Origin: Vespa crabro
Taxonomy: Eukaryota; Arthropoda; Insecta; Hymenoptera; Vespidae
NCBI RefSeq assembly: GCF_910589235.1
Contig: NC_060956.1
Location: 17,142,499-17,206,498, forward strand
Direction: 5' to 3'
Length of the DNA stretch: 64,000 bases
Positions 12,772 through 26,779 of this stretch are shown here, one piece after another. Each line of letters begins with the position of its first letter. The stretch's first letter is position 1. A program made the translations under genes and the position numbers. Under the pieces are notes generated by a model. That model made no database searches, was not told the origin of the DNA, and saw nothing but the letters and a program-made list of their open reading frames with translations.

Positions 12772-13509
12772 ATCTCTTTTCTCATCCTATAATTATTTTT
12801 TACTTTTTCCTTCGAAGCTTAAAAAAATTTACTGCTGTTTTTTCCGACTTGTACGCATTTTTTTTCTTTTTTTTTTTTTTGTACTTTATTTTGCGCCTAT
12901 GAGTTACCTCTCTTTTCGAATACTGAGAGACTTTTTAAAGGTTTTTTAAAAAATTATTCGAAGCATTGGATTCGATTTTTCATGGGAACGTACATTGATC
13001 AAAACGTGCGATGTTTTATTTGTTGATATACGATGTATTTACTTCACGCTTTCATCTTTTATCTATTATGAATGAAAATCATGTAGATCGTGCAGTCACG
13101 ATTATAAGTACTATCCCGAAGAAAGTACGTAAGATGATTTGTCAAAATTGCGAGACCACATAAACATAGAAGATCAATGAGGTATATATATATAGGTGTG
13201 TATAGAAATGCAGAACAGTATTACTATATAAAAATGAAAATTAAATTAGATAATGTGATGGCACTTTTAGTTGTAAAAAAAAAAACAGAAAGAAGAAAAT
13301 AACAATGATTCACGATCCAAATCTATTAATCAATATATTATCCGAGCTTAATATAAAAATATGTTCCACGTGAAATATGTCTTAACGATGTTAAAATGAT
13401 AGTTATATAGAGTATACGTGTTGTATTAAGATTTATACGTGTAGGTATATGATTATTTGAAAATATAAAAATAAACATTATGTATTTATGAGACAACACT
13501 CATGTACAT

Positions 13510-13512
<3 letters not shown>

Positions 13513-13551
<39 letters not shown>
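13513..13551. repeat. (TA)n microsatellite
   Basis: About 19 TA units, followed by GTATATACACACA. Confidence 0.9.
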
Positions 13552-13558
<7 letters not shown>

Positions 13559-13728
13559 CACACATAGATATTTAGACTTTAGAGAATAGAAGGAAATTTC
13601 ACGTTTTTCCTCGAACAGAGCTCCTCAATTTCCTGATACGACTTTTCAGATACAAAGTAAGCATATTCTCGATAGAGCTCGTAATAAGCTTGTCTGAACG
13701 TTCCTTCTCGATGACGTTGCAATACCTA

Positions 13729-13763
<35 letters not shown>

Positions 13764-14086
13764 ACTCTCTCTTTATCTCTGTCGTTTTTTCTTCTTATTC
13801 TTCCGATCTATCCCATGATAGATCACGATAGCGATGATAGTAAAAGAGAGATAAAAAGGAGATATATATGAGGACAGAGAGAAAATAGAGAGTGTAAAGG
13901 GTGAAGGCGAAGAAAAGATCGCGCCTTGTAGGCACTCGAGTCGCGTGAATCCTCGTGAAACTGAATTTTCTTGGCGAAGCCTGTAAAGTGCAACGTAAAA
14001 GACCGGCTAACTCTGTTCCACGAGACTTCTTGGATCCTAGAAGATAGTAAAAATAGAATAAGATAGAAAGAGATAGAGATGGAGAT

Positions 14087-14118
<32 letters not shown>

Positions 14119-14450
14119 TAGATTTTTTCGGATCTGCTTCCTCCTGGAAGGATAAATCAGTCTGAACGTATTTATTCGAAATTTCAGCGAGAAAATTTAA
14201 GGAGTATCTCGCGAAATGGCTCTTCGTGATTCTTGAAAAATAACGTGAGAATTTGATGAACATGATCTTTCTTATCATCGACGAATTATTATTATCTCAT
14301 CGAATAGATTGTTATGTAAATGTGCATATATGTATGTATTTATGTATATATATGTATAAATATATACGTTCACGTAGCTATGACGAGTAAAAATTCTATT
14401 TCATTATTGTCAAACGTTCCTTAATTTGTTCAAAGTATTATGGAGGTCGT

Positions 14451-14475
14451 GCACACACACACACACACACACACA
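14451..14475. repeat. (CA)n microsatellite
   Basis: A dozen CA units. Confidence 0.85.
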
Positions 14476-17284
14476 GTACTGTTTCCTGAGATTAAAGCTA
14501 ATTGCTCTCGCTTAATGCCGTGAATTTTAATGAAATTTATAAGTATAACCTTTCTCCTGATTTTCTTGCCATAATCAAAGAGAGAAAATTTAAAAAGGAA
14601 AACCATAAAGTAACAGTACGCTATTTCTTCTTTCGAAAATATTTATGGCAAGTGAAAAATTAATAAAAAACGTTGTGTGAAAACGCAAATACTTTTAATT
14701 TCTTATATTCGTGGATTTTTTTCTTTTCATTTTTTATGCAAGTTTTCATCTCGTTCGAAAACGTGGGAAACACACAAAAGAAAAAAAGAAAGAAAGAGAA
14801 AAAGACAAAATTGATCGGATACTGCATTCGTAATCCTGGTTATCGACATCATTGCGATTTCTGGGTAAGCTTCGGATTTTCGTTTAGTATGAGGCAAAGA
14901 ATTTATCGAAGGACGAAGTCGCGTTTCTGGATCGATAAATGAACCGACTAGAGCGGTTTCGACGAAGTATTAATACGTGTAATCCAATATATTATGTATA
15001 CATACATATGTACATATATAAATACATATATAAGGTATATAAAGCTATCTCGATGTTGCGTATACACATGGACTTTAAATAAGTATGTATATCCAACTAT
15101 TAGACTATTAGAATGTGAGTAGTTTCTGAGATCGGATGAAAACAGGAAGACGTAAGTACCTACCACAGCAATCTTGCGTTACTACGAAAGTTTAATTACC
15201 TGCAAAAAGTCTGTTGAAGTTTACGCAAGTAGATAGGTACGTACACGCTCTTAAAATTGTTTGGAACTTTTGAAGGGCGTAAAACTTCTTTGAAGAAATG
15301 TCTGCCACTCTAGAAAAAGATCTATCGAACGATAGCGTTTCATTAAAGTATTTCAAAACCGTAAGCCGTATGGCGACTCAATATCCAAGTTTTCAAGCTC
15401 GGTTTTAGGCGTCGATTAGAAGGAAAAGAGAAAATCGAAGGGAACATTTAATATTTCGATTCGCTGAATATTAGCTATTCTATGGTTGTTGCTAATGAAC
15501 ATAACGAGTTATAGAAATTGTGCTGTTTGATAATAATCGCGGAAACTACTTATTCCGCTGGCAATGGGTTTCGATAACTACTTCCTCTCGAAACTCAGGT
15601 AATTAATAATTACTAACAATTCTAAAGGCCACATTGTAAAGCCTATATATTTATAAACGACGTGTCCATCATTTAAAATGTTTTATAAATGACGTTGACT
15701 CTATATAAAATTAAATTTATTTAGTTAATTATAAGTTTTGAATTGAAGGTTATGTCGCAAAAACGTAAAAAAAAGAAAAAAGAAGAAGTTCCATTATTTC
15801 GAAGAATCTTGTCTGTGAATACGCGCGTTACGTTTTGTAGGAGTAGTCGGTAAAATACTAAGAAAAATCAGGACGCCTTTTTCGCAGAGCTTTCAAAATA
15901 AATTTTCGGCGTTGCTTTTCACACGGTACGCGACCCTTTCATTTCACGGCACTTTCAACGAACCCTTGATGAAGATCTCTATGGAATGAGAGAAAGAGAG
16001 AGAAAGAGAGAGAGAGAAAGTAGGAGAGAAATGGGAGAAAAAGAGGAGAAAAGAAAAAAAGGAAGCTAAAAAATGTAGCAGGATTTGCGTCCTTGAATAA
16101 AAAATATGCATGTAGGAGCACCTGGCCGTATTCAAAAATTGTAAGGGTAAGTGCCGAGAACGAGATTACGTTTAAAGAGGGTAAAACAATAAGGTTATAC
16201 CGACGAATGGTCTCTCCAAAAAAATGAAGACGGCGAAAATGGAAGAAAAAAGTAAACGATACGAAGGGAATATAGTGACAATAATTGTCACGTAATCTTA
16301 TAAAAGAAAAATATAAATTTATAAACGTCTCTCTCGATATCGTTTTTTATTGCGATAGTTAAAAATCGAAGTTAGTAACTTCTATAAAGTTATTTCAACG
16401 ATCATAAGGTAAATATTTGTCCGTAATTCTCTATTCGTTTGATGAGTCAAGTTAAATTGCCTTCAAAATTGCATTTCTGTGAGCATAAGGATTATTTTGT
16501 GTATATGTCTATACATGTATACATGTAGCGATATCGTGTTCTACGTCATGGATAACTCGTATAAATTTCATCGTAACTGTCTAGAAGGAAGGAAGGAGTA
16601 TCACAAGCGTATTAGCTTCATGATGAAAAGGGCAACATCGAAATGTATTAATTCTGGGTATCGAAATATTTGTGAATACTGTACATACGTAACTTTAGTC
16701 TAATTAATAGAATTGGAAGAAAATTAGTTCCTTCCATTCCGTTATGAATGTCTTTGATTAAATCATCCTATCTGATATCTTTTTAAGTATGTGTTTCTTG
16801 TCAAAGGAATATTCCATAGCTAACTAGAAGGTTATTTAGAATGATATATGACCTAAGGTAATTGTAAGAGCACGAAGACGGATCATTATTTTGAGAAAAC
16901 GAGTAGTTGATTAATTGCATAACTTCTATCGTAAGACAGTTGAGAAGTATTCAATGTTTTTTCTTTTCTTTTTCTTCTTTTTTCTTTTTTTTTTCGTTTT
17001 TGTTTTTTCTTTTTTTCTAAATAATAAAATAAAATCGTAAAAGAGAATCAGAGAATTTTGCTGGTATGTATAAAGGTTACAGTTTTTATTCTTTCGTTCA
17101 CAACAGATACAACAATACTTAATCGTGGTAACTTAATGTTTATTCACGGGGCACCAATCTCGGCTTACGGCACTGTTTAGAGTGAATTAACCGAGCTTTC
17201 GCGACCGCCAATGGAACCCAGATTGTACACGTAAATCGCACCCATATAGGCGTTACTGTGAGTATAATGGCTTTCCGATGTACA

Positions 17285-17288
<4 letters not shown>

Positions 17289-17330
<42 letters not shown>

Positions 17331-17331
17331 G

Positions 17332-17370
<39 letters not shown>

Positions 17371-17452
17371 TGTACGGATGCGGTATTCGCCTGAAATATT
17401 TATTGAGAACGAAGAAAAAAAATGACAGAAAGGTAGATAGGTAGATAGATAA

Positions 17453-17492
<40 letters not shown>
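17289..17492. repeat. Two (GA)n arrays with single-copy spacer
   Basis: GA runs at 17289-17368 (with a CGGA interruption) and 17456-17492 flank a short non-repetitive spacer containing GTAGATAGATAAATA. Confidence 0.85.
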
Positions 17493-17494
<2 letters not shown>

Positions 17495-18213
17495 CAGGCA
17501 AAATTTACTTTAAGCGACCAATTGCAAGTAGTTGGTGGACCAAACTGGATCATGTAGAAGAGAAAGAGAAATAGGATAGAAAGAGAGAAAGAAAGAGACA
17601 GAGAGACAGGCAGTCATCCACAGGACTCTCTGCTACCCTATTCACTCTTGACCTCATAGTTTGGTATAAAGAGTGAGATAGAAAGTACTCCGCATTAATC
17701 TTGAAACCGCCTCGAGGACGAGAAAATCGTATTTTCCGCGAGCGAACGATGAGAAGGGTTTCCTTTACAAATTGCATAAGAAGTTGCGCTCCTCTTCCTC
17801 TTCACTTTCTACCCGCAGAAAATATTCTCCGGAATGCGTTGGAATAAATTCACCGATATGGCCGCCCCTCTGACTCTTATTATTATCTCTCGGAAGTTTG
17901 GAGACAGAAGTTTAAAAATGAATCGTCGATCGAATACCTTGAGAGCAATCAAGAGAGAAAAGATAAAAATAAAAAAGGGAATAATAATTTCGTTCAGTTA
18001 AATATACTCCCTCATATATTTTCGAATGAAGTCGATTAACATTTTCCAATAGAGATTTCTTAGTAAACAAAGAAAAGTTTTTTTCTCGGCTTGATTTCTC
18101 GGTTTGATTTCTAATCATCGATCTCCTATTTATTTTCTTTTTTTCTTTTGCACCGTAAACAACCTGTATACATTTACAAAGAGAGAAGTAGAAAGAGAGA
18201 AAGAGGGAGAAAG

Positions 18214-18214
18214 A

Positions 18215-18249
<35 letters not shown>

Positions 18250-18273
18250 GTACACATACGTGTACATATATGT

Positions 18274-18309
<36 letters not shown>
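18214..18309. repeat. Compound (GA)n - palindrome - (TA)n
   Basis: A GA run (to about 18248) is followed by a perfect 18-bp palindrome, GTGTACATATATGTACAC at 18260-18277, and then a TA run to about 18309. Confidence 0.85.
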
Positions 18310-18312
<3 letters not shown>

Positions 18313-18681
18313 AAGAAAGTATACTTTCTTCAGATAGATTTGCGTCTCATAACCCGCCCTTCCATTGTCCTTTATTATTTACAATTTCTTTTGTGACCTA
18401 CAAACCGAGCCGTTAAGATTTGGAAGAGAAACGGACAGTATGAAATATAACGTAGAAGAGAAAAGTAACACGAGAACTATAAGAAAATTTGTAATATATA
18501 TTAAATAAGATTTAATATTATGAATAATAAACGTAAATTGTCGTTTCTTTGTTCACAGGTAAGAGTAATTAAGAGCTAAGCATTAACTAACAAATAAAGA
18601 TTTATCTCTTTGTTCACAGAGAAACATATTTCCGTTTGTCACTTCACCATAATTAAAACGAGTTAAAATAGAAAAAATTAA

Positions 18682-18687
<6 letters not shown>

Positions 18688-18726
<39 letters not shown>
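18688..18726. repeat. (TA)n microsatellite
   Basis: About 19 TA units in AT-rich surroundings. Confidence 0.9.
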
Positions 18727-18730
<4 letters not shown>

Positions 18731-19334
18731 GTTCTATTTGCATCTTCATTTCTCTTCCTCTTACGAGAATAACGTCAGTTCAATGATGCGGCAACAGTTG
18801 AGCTTGCATCGGACAAACGCTGGCTGCTTCGAAGAACGGATCTCCCTAATTAACTCGGTCATCAACAAAGCCTCATTTCGGTTTAATCATCCGTGCGAAT
18901 TAAACTGTAGGATTGATTAAATCTACTTATCGATTTACCATTAAAAGACTCCACCTCAGTTTTGAATAATGACAGGTTCGTTCGTAATTACCAATTTTCA
19001 AAGGAGATGTTTATTTTCAATCTCATTGAAAAGTTACGTTTTCTACGAAAATATTTTAATATTTCATTAATATATTTCATTCTGATCTTCGAACTTATCC
19101 TTAATGTTGAATGAATTTGTAAGAAGAAGAACATTTCCTTGGAGAATATCTCCAAGGGCAGAAAAGTAAATATACTTGGAAACTTTTTTGTTTACAAAAC
19201 TTATGATCATTATATATGACCTATCAGTCTACTAAGACATTTCATTAAGCGTTAACACGTATTAATTCTCTTCGTATGATTCATATTATTTTCTATTATT
19301 TTTTAAATTTAATTACAATATTTAAATTTTGATT

Positions 19335-19456
19335 TTAATAAAATATAGTTAAAAAATATATTAATATATTATCAAAATTATTAAAAATATATTAATATAT
19401 TGTTAAAATATATTAATATATTATCATTATAATAAAATATAGTTAAAAAATATTAT
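19335..19456. repeat. Extremely AT-rich minisatellite
   Basis: Units of the form AAAATATATTAATATATT recur three times in tandem. They are bracketed by two copies of ATAAAATATAGTTAAAAAAT, near 19337 and 19430. Almost no G or C occurs from about 19290 to 19560. Such blocks can serve as matrix-attachment or unwinding regions, but nothing here proves that. Confidence 0.7.
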
Positions 19457-21439
19457 CTTATTAAATATGTGATTTTTCTATCGTATAACTAACTCATGAA
19501 TTTTAATATAACTTCTTATTTAAATAATGTAAATTAAATAATATTCTAATTGGTATAATATATGATAGAGTACATTAACATTACATTAGCAAGTTAAGGT
19601 TTATTTTAAAGATACTATTTTCACATTAATTTAAGTTCGATCTTTTCTAAATATTTTCTATCTGAACTTGTTTATATAACAATTGTACATTTTATTATTT
19701 TTGTAAAAAGACTGAGAAGATTAATCTTCGAGAACACATTAATATATCCACGTAAGATAAATAATATCGAAAGAAGTAAAAGACGATCGCTTGAAAATAA
19801 CTCATTTTTGTTTGTTTTTTGTTTTTTGTTTTTTTTTCTTTCTTATTATCAAGCAGAAATATCATTACGCGGGTATTTCATCGTTCGGCAGGATAGACAT
19901 GAACGATCAATGGCGTCGTCGTATTTTGTCCATTAATCTGGCAATTCGATGTTCGCGTTAGATAACAAAGTATTTGCCGTGGAAACGTTTGTTTCTCTAT
20001 ATAACACTCGGGAAGCTTAATTCCATAACTCGCGTGATTTCGGTTCTTGTGGCTTTTGTTTGGAGCCGACGGTGAAGTTATTGCCGCTCGACGATGATGA
20101 AGCGATGTGGAGAGAGAAAGAGAGTTAGAGAGAAAGAGATGGGAATGGGAGAACAACAACGGCAAGGATGAGAGATAACGAACGTAGCAGTGTACCTAAG
20201 CGTATCCGCAAATGTGCGCCATCTTTCTCCATTCTCGTGGAAGGTGGAAGAAGGTAAGACGAAACGACTGCAAATTCGAGGGTGAATTTAAAGCTACGTA
20301 AACATACGCCTGTCGGCTAGAGACGAAAGCTTCGGAGTAGGGAGATGCGAAAGAATGTCGTATAGGAGACTACGAGAGAGAGAAAGAGAGAGAAGCAGGA
20401 AAGTACGGTGAAACGGGGATGAATGCGTAGACTCGAGGAGAACGGATAAAGGGAGTAATCTCGGTGGGTACACAATCTGCAATTATTAATGACACGAATG
20501 GCAGTTCCTTTCGTATGTACGAAGCACGACGAGGATACTTCTTCTCTGGTTTTTCTCTCCTTCTTTTCGCTCATACTCCTCCATCCTTTCTTTTCTCCAT
20601 TCCTCTTCTTCTTTCTTTTCTTCGTTTTTCTCGAAACAATCAATTTGATGAGAAAACGGTAACTTCAAAGTCTCGCCTTCCATCTAGCTGAGGATCCTAT
20701 TTCTTGATCGACCGGTCGCGTTTTAACGACGTCGGAAACGATAGAGTTTCTGGTCGTAAAAACGGTGCACCTCTTTCTCAGTGCTCTCCTCGCTTCATTC
20801 TCTCCTCGCTTCATTCTCTTCTCGCTTGCAACAAGTTCGTTAATTTTAACGAGCGTCGAACGGAGACATCCATCCCGGTCAATCGGCTCTCTCACGTTCG
20901 ATATTATATACGTGACTCGACGATACTTATATTCTTATCGTACTAATGAAAGATTCGATAAATTATTTAGGTTAAAACTAAACCCGGTCTTCAAAGAGTA
21001 TAATTATATTGATTTATTATAATATTATCAATTGTGTGAATTTAATGAAATTTCTACAATTAATTATATAATAGTAAAAATCTAATTTCAAATGAAACTT
21101 TGAATAACTATAATATGTGATTGTATTGTTTTCGAAATAGTTTCTTTCTCTCTATTCCTCTCATGATAAATTCAAAGACGAATTCGCATTAAGTCGAGGA
21201 TACGTTAATTTGTGAAAGCCGAGATGGATTAACCGCCAGATCTCTTAATAGTAGAAGGAGGAGAACGGGTAGAGAAGCCATTCGTCTTTCGACGTAGTAA
21301 ATTATCACGATCCTTCCTCTTCGAGACTTTACATTCTATAATTCGCACCTGCTGCCACGTCGTGATTTCGCGTATCGTGACTTACGAGCCGTTAACACCA
21401 GCTTTTCTTGGGAAAACCAACTTGGATGTTATTGCTACT

Positions 21440-21451
21440 GCAGATAGGTAG

Positions 21452-21484
<33 letters not shown>

Positions 21485-21500
21485 AAGAGAGAAAGGAGCA
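21440..21500. repeat. Compound (GATA)n-(GA)n array and short inverted repeat
   Basis: GATA units become GA. A 7-bp inverted repeat, AGCTGTT...AACAGCT, lies immediately after at about 21503-21522. It is too short to call an RNA hairpin. Confidence 0.8.
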
Positions 21501-22039
21501 TCAGCTGTTTGTTCGAACAGCTAGAGAATCAAAACGGATAATCCTTGTAAATACTTTCGATAAACTTCGAGTTCTCTAAATTAGCGAATATTTACTGGTA
21601 CAAGGAGGATTATAAATTTGTTATTCTTTTTCCTCATTTTTCCTTTCTTTTTCCTTTTTTTTTTTTTTTTAAAGTAAATAACAAAAAGTCTTTTCGAAGG
21701 GAATTCATTCAAGCTGATCAAAATTGACCGGAACGATATTTAAAAAAAGCTATATAAAAGAGTATCATTCAGTATCTTAATTAATATGTAACATACAAAG
21801 GAGAAAAGCATGCAAATATTTTGTTTTCGATGAAAAAAAAAAAAAAAAGAAAAAAGAAAAAAAAAAAAAGAAAAAAAAAAAAGAAGAAAAACTCTCTCTT
21901 GTTGTACATCACGAATGCACGTACACGTGTGCACGATCGATGGGTTGAAATTTTCGTCGCTTTTATGATCGGCACAATGGCCGATGTCCTATGAATTTTA
22001 ATTTCATATCGATCGTGGGAAGAAATGTAGATATACCTA

Positions 22040-22044
<5 letters not shown>

Positions 22045-22095
<51 letters not shown>
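22045..22095. repeat. (TA)n microsatellite
   Basis: About 25 TA units, among the longest pure TA arrays in the window. Confidence 0.9.
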
Positions 22096-22099
<4 letters not shown>

Positions 22100-22296
22100 T
22101 CATGATTGTTTTCGGATGTAACATCGATTTATCGTTCATACTCGATGGAACTAACTTTCGTTCCACTTTTGTTAAATGTTAAAAAAAAAAGAGTTACACG
22201 AATCGTGTAACGTTTCTTTTGTCGAGGCTGCCCTTTTGTTTAATTCTTTTGGAAAGGTATTAAAAATGGAGTGAGAGGAAAATCGAAAAAAAGAAG

Positions 22297-22316
22297 AGAG
22301 AGAGAGAGAGAGAGAA

Positions 22317-22355
<39 letters not shown>
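22297..22355. repeat. (GA)n array
   Basis: GA run with GAAAGAGAGATA interruption. A GC-richer island (22380-22600) follows. Confidence 0.9.
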
Positions 22356-22358
<3 letters not shown>

Positions 22359-22669
22359 TGACAACATAATACTACGACGGAGACTAGAAACGACGGCCAT
22401 TTCGAAGTAACGCAGTTTCGCAGGACAGGCAATCGAGCAATCGCCGCTTTTCATTGACACCTCATATATACTGGGTGTCGCCGGTGAAAAGGCCATCGGA
22501 GCATTCGCTGCTACTGCTGCTACTGGTGCAGCCCAGAAGCGACTCGCGCTATCTTAATGGACTTTCCACGGCGATAAAAGCTCTCGACTCCAACGTACGC
22601 GTACACACGACCTTTCCTTCTTTTTTTGCCCTGTCACTGCTTCTTCCATCCTTTGCTTTCGTTCTATAA

Positions 22670-22708
<39 letters not shown>

Positions 22709-22852
22709 CCTCTTTGTCTCTCTTATTTCCTTGTGTTCGCAGAGTTAGAAACTTTATATATAAAACGGAAGAACATTCGTAATTGATTATTTCTTTTCCT
22801 TTTGCGAGACCGAAATTTAACGAGACATAATGACTTTCTGAAAGTACATTTC

Positions 22853-22855
<3 letters not shown>

Positions 22856-22884
<29 letters not shown>
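22856..22884. repeat. Poly(A) run, 29 A
   Basis: An uninterrupted A homopolymer. No AATAAA-type signal or flanking duplication was identified, so a retroposed origin is not supported. Confidence 0.85.
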
Positions 22885-22886
<2 letters not shown>

Positions 22887-23107
22887 AACATAACGAATCA
22901 GAATTTTTCACATAATCGTAAAAGAGCATTGCGCCAATATCGAATCAGAGAATACTCGAGAACACGAAGAAAAGCCGCGTTGATCTTATTTTGGAGCGGT
23001 TTCAAAGTCGCGAAATATAGTTTTCTCGAAAACGCTCGGTAGCCTTTGTATAACATTGAACGCCGCTTCGTAAACGGTCGGGTTTTCTATGTTTCTCTTC
23101 TCCGTTT

Positions 23108-23142
<35 letters not shown>

Positions 23143-23434
23143 TTCCCTCATTCCTTTTCTCTCATTCTATGACTACCTTCAGATGGAAAACGCAACGTTC
23201 TGTATCCGTTTCATTACATCTGTAGTAGTGGGTTGAACAAAGTTTCTATCTACAATATAACTATGTTATGATACATATGTAACGAACTAAAATGTAAGGT
23301 TTCTAGAAGCATGAGTGCATATGTATGTGTGTGTGTGTGTTACTCACGTTCTTTGTTTCGGACTTTTTCATTATTTAACTAAAATATATTGTAACACAGC
23401 ATAGCATTTTTTCTTTTATATATTGGTTCAAAAT

Positions 23435-23437
<3 letters not shown>

Positions 23438-23487
<50 letters not shown>

Positions 23488-23542
23488 GAATGATTTTATG
23501 ATATTTTGAATAACATATTCATGTATATATATATACATGAAT
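23438..23542. repeat. (TA)n array followed by a 26-bp perfect palindrome
   Basis: About 23 TA units (23438-23484). After a 32-base spacer comes a perfect palindrome at 23517-23542 whose arms start ATTCATGTA and end TACATGAAT. It is another TA-cored palindrome with non-repeat tips, like those at 1134 and 47610. Confidence 0.8.
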
Positions 23543-24400
23543 TATTTTTATTCTAAAAATGTTAACAAAATTGTTTAAATGGTCCATTACTTGGTATTGA
23601 TAGAATATATTATTTTACATCTATCTCGAAAGAAAAATCAGAGGAACTTGAACGTTTTTTATAATTTTTATCAAATGTCTTTCAAAGACATTCTGAATGA
23701 TTATGATTTCATCCTTGAACAATTTCTCCATACGCAAAAGTTTTTCCATAGATAGAGCAGTGCGGAATTTTTATAGAAGATTTTGAACAGCTCGTTTAGT
23801 CGCGCAATGGCTTGTGCTTGTTGCGAATTACGATGGCTCAATGAGAGGCATTTCTTTCGAGATAAAAAAAGTTAACACAACGGGAATTGACTTATCGATT
23901 ACAAATTTTTAATCAGACGATTGTACTCGAGATTCCTTCGGAGAAATATGGGAAAAAAATCAAGAAATTAAAAATAATGACGATACGTGAATAATTTCCC
24001 ATTGTGCCTCATTGAAATTCATTTTTTATACAACGTGTGTAAACACGATATATTATACATATATGTGTCCAGTTTGAAAATACGACGGACAATATCAACA
24101 ATTACAAGAAAATTCTCGGAGCAAAAGCATAAAAACTATTTTAATTCAACGTTCAAAGCAAATACTTTTTTCTTTTCTCTGTTTCTTCTTAGTCAATTTT
24201 TAAATAACATTAAAGCATCGCTTGTACGAAATATTCTCAACAATGAAAAATTTCGTAACAAAACTACGTACGATTATTTCTTTCAGTGTAGCGTGATAAA
24301 AGCGTCGGATGAATTTCATATAAATATGAAATCCGTTAGAAGATAATAAAAGAAGAATAGGGAAGAGGAGAAGGAGGAAGTGGAAATGAAAGAGGAAGAG

Positions 24401-24408
<8 letters not shown>

Positions 24409-24456
<48 letters not shown>
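24409..24456. repeat. (GA)n array
   Basis: About 24 GA units, preceded by 50 bases of purine-rich GGAAGAGGAGAAGG-type sequence. Confidence 0.9.
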
Positions 24457-24459
<3 letters not shown>

Positions 24460-26735
24460 CTTGTAGCATAGGATTGATAGTATTGTCCACAAACGATTGT
24501 GAGCGTAAACATAACCGTAAATACATTCAGATTCTGTCCACCGTGACGATGGCGCTTTGCCAACTGGGAAAGTTTTCGATACAAGGGTACAACGGTATAA
24601 CGGTGCGTCAAAGAGAAGATAGAGAGGGAGAGGGAAAGAGAAAAAGGGAGGAATCGTGTATACAAACCAGTTCTCCTAGGGGTTTCCTAACAAAATGTAT
24701 CGTGGTTTCCGAACCGCAATCTGAAGTCGTCTGTGGTAATTGCGGTATCAACTATATTGATTGTTATTTCATAATTGTTGAGATATTTAAGTGCTCACAA
24801 ATTATTATGATATCGATTTTTCGATATAGCATAACGCATAAGTAACAAAGATAAATTATTCGCCTTTGATGAATCGATAAACGGACATTACCATTGATAT
24901 CTCGATATAAAAACAATATCAATATTGAAAAATAGTTATCAGCTCATTATGGTTAGTAATTAAACGTGTCTATAAATAACATGTCGATCGATAGACATTA
25001 TTCCGGAAAATTTTGAATGTTTGCCGCAATGGCGATTGAATTATTTCAACTCTAATGCAAAGAATGAATTAATACTCTCCCTGTTGCATCTACATCGAGG
25101 GTTAATCATTAGATACAATATGGATCGGTCTTATGCTATGTAATTAAATGTTAATTTCGTGTTGGAAGCTGAATAACGTAATATCAATGTATAAATATAC
25201 ATTTCGTCGTCGAATTTGAGCCTATTTTTGAACGTTTTGTTCAAAGACAAAATCATGTAAATAGAAATAAATTATTTAAAACTGGAAGGAAATAAATAAG
25301 ATATAAATTTCAATGAATGAGAAATGTTGTATCACGAAATTAGATATTTTTCAAAGGACATTTTTCAAAAAATTTTAAACTGCAAAGTTTTCTTTCCGTC
25401 GTTGGCATGAAACGTATACCACTGGAGAAAATCTTTCAACATACGAAGCCAGCCAGTGAAGTAATAATTTCCACGAAAGTGAGATACTTTTCCCTACTCT
25501 CTTTTTTTCCTCTCTTTCTCTCTTTCATTTTTCCTTCTTTCGAGCCATCGTTCGAAGGCTGTGCAATTTTGCCGGTACTCGCGGTGAGAGATTTGCATGG
25601 TAAGGGTGCGGTGAGGTATACTTCCATTTTATAAGCTTCTTAAATTGGCGGTGCGCTGCGCATTGCCGGTTAGATGGAAACTCTGCTGCGGACAAAGGGA
25701 ATCGCGTGCTGGTGCTTTCGCCGGGATGAGCATTCGAGAGGTCGAAGTTCATTTCGCGACTAAGCTCAGCCAGGGACAGTGTCCTCCGTTCACTACCGAG
25801 ATGCTCTATTGCTGAGATAAATGCTATGGAGAAGCTGAGAGAGGAAGTGGAAGTGTAAGAGGAAGAGGAGAGAAAGAGAGGGAAAGAGAGCGAGAGAGAG
25901 AGAAAGAGAGAAGAGAGATAGAGGCAGACCTTGTTACCCCAGAGATGGAGTTAAGTTAGATTGGTACAAGACAGATCATAAATATCCCCCGATGGTGTTA
26001 CATATACTATATCTACCCGTACCAGTTGAAGAGAGTAATGGACTCACGAGGAATCGACTCTCTGTTGGCTATTCTCTTCATCTCTTTCTCTTTCTCTTTT
26101 CAAGTTTCTCATCTTCTTTCAACAATAAAGCATATTTCCCTTGGATGAATTTAAATGTCTAAATATTTCGATTTATCTTCGTAATAAATATCCTCTGTTG
26201 AGATTATGTTTATATCGGTCTTCCTGCCAACGAGTAAATTGCATAACACGAGATCGGTAGCATAATTAAATGGTATGGATGTTAACCTGATCGGCAGGTG
26301 TATACGGATTCGTGGTTAGAAGATGATGCAGGAGTAAGTGACTCAGGGGTTATCGGTATTTAGGCCAAGGACGGGTCGTTGCACTCGACACAGTTGCATA
26401 GCAAGTGGGCAAGATGCAATTAATGGTGTAATTTAGCCCTACTCCAAAGAGAGGTATCCTCTTCTCGCGGAAGCAAGAGAGCTATATCTTAATAAGAAGG
26501 CAAGGTGAATGTGGAAGTGGAAGGGCAGAGAAGGAAGTCAAAAAAAAGGGAAAAGAAAAAAAAAAGAAGAAAAAAAGGAACATAATTTCCTCGACAAGGA
26601 GGAACGTTATATCATAGGAATGTCCCGTGACCGGAATGATCTCTTCTTGAGAGATAAGCAGACAACTTTTCTTCTTAATTACGCTTGACCTTCTTACACT
26701 TCAACATCAGGATCGTTTATCTGCTTGGCTAGTCC

Positions 26736-26779
<44 letters not shown>

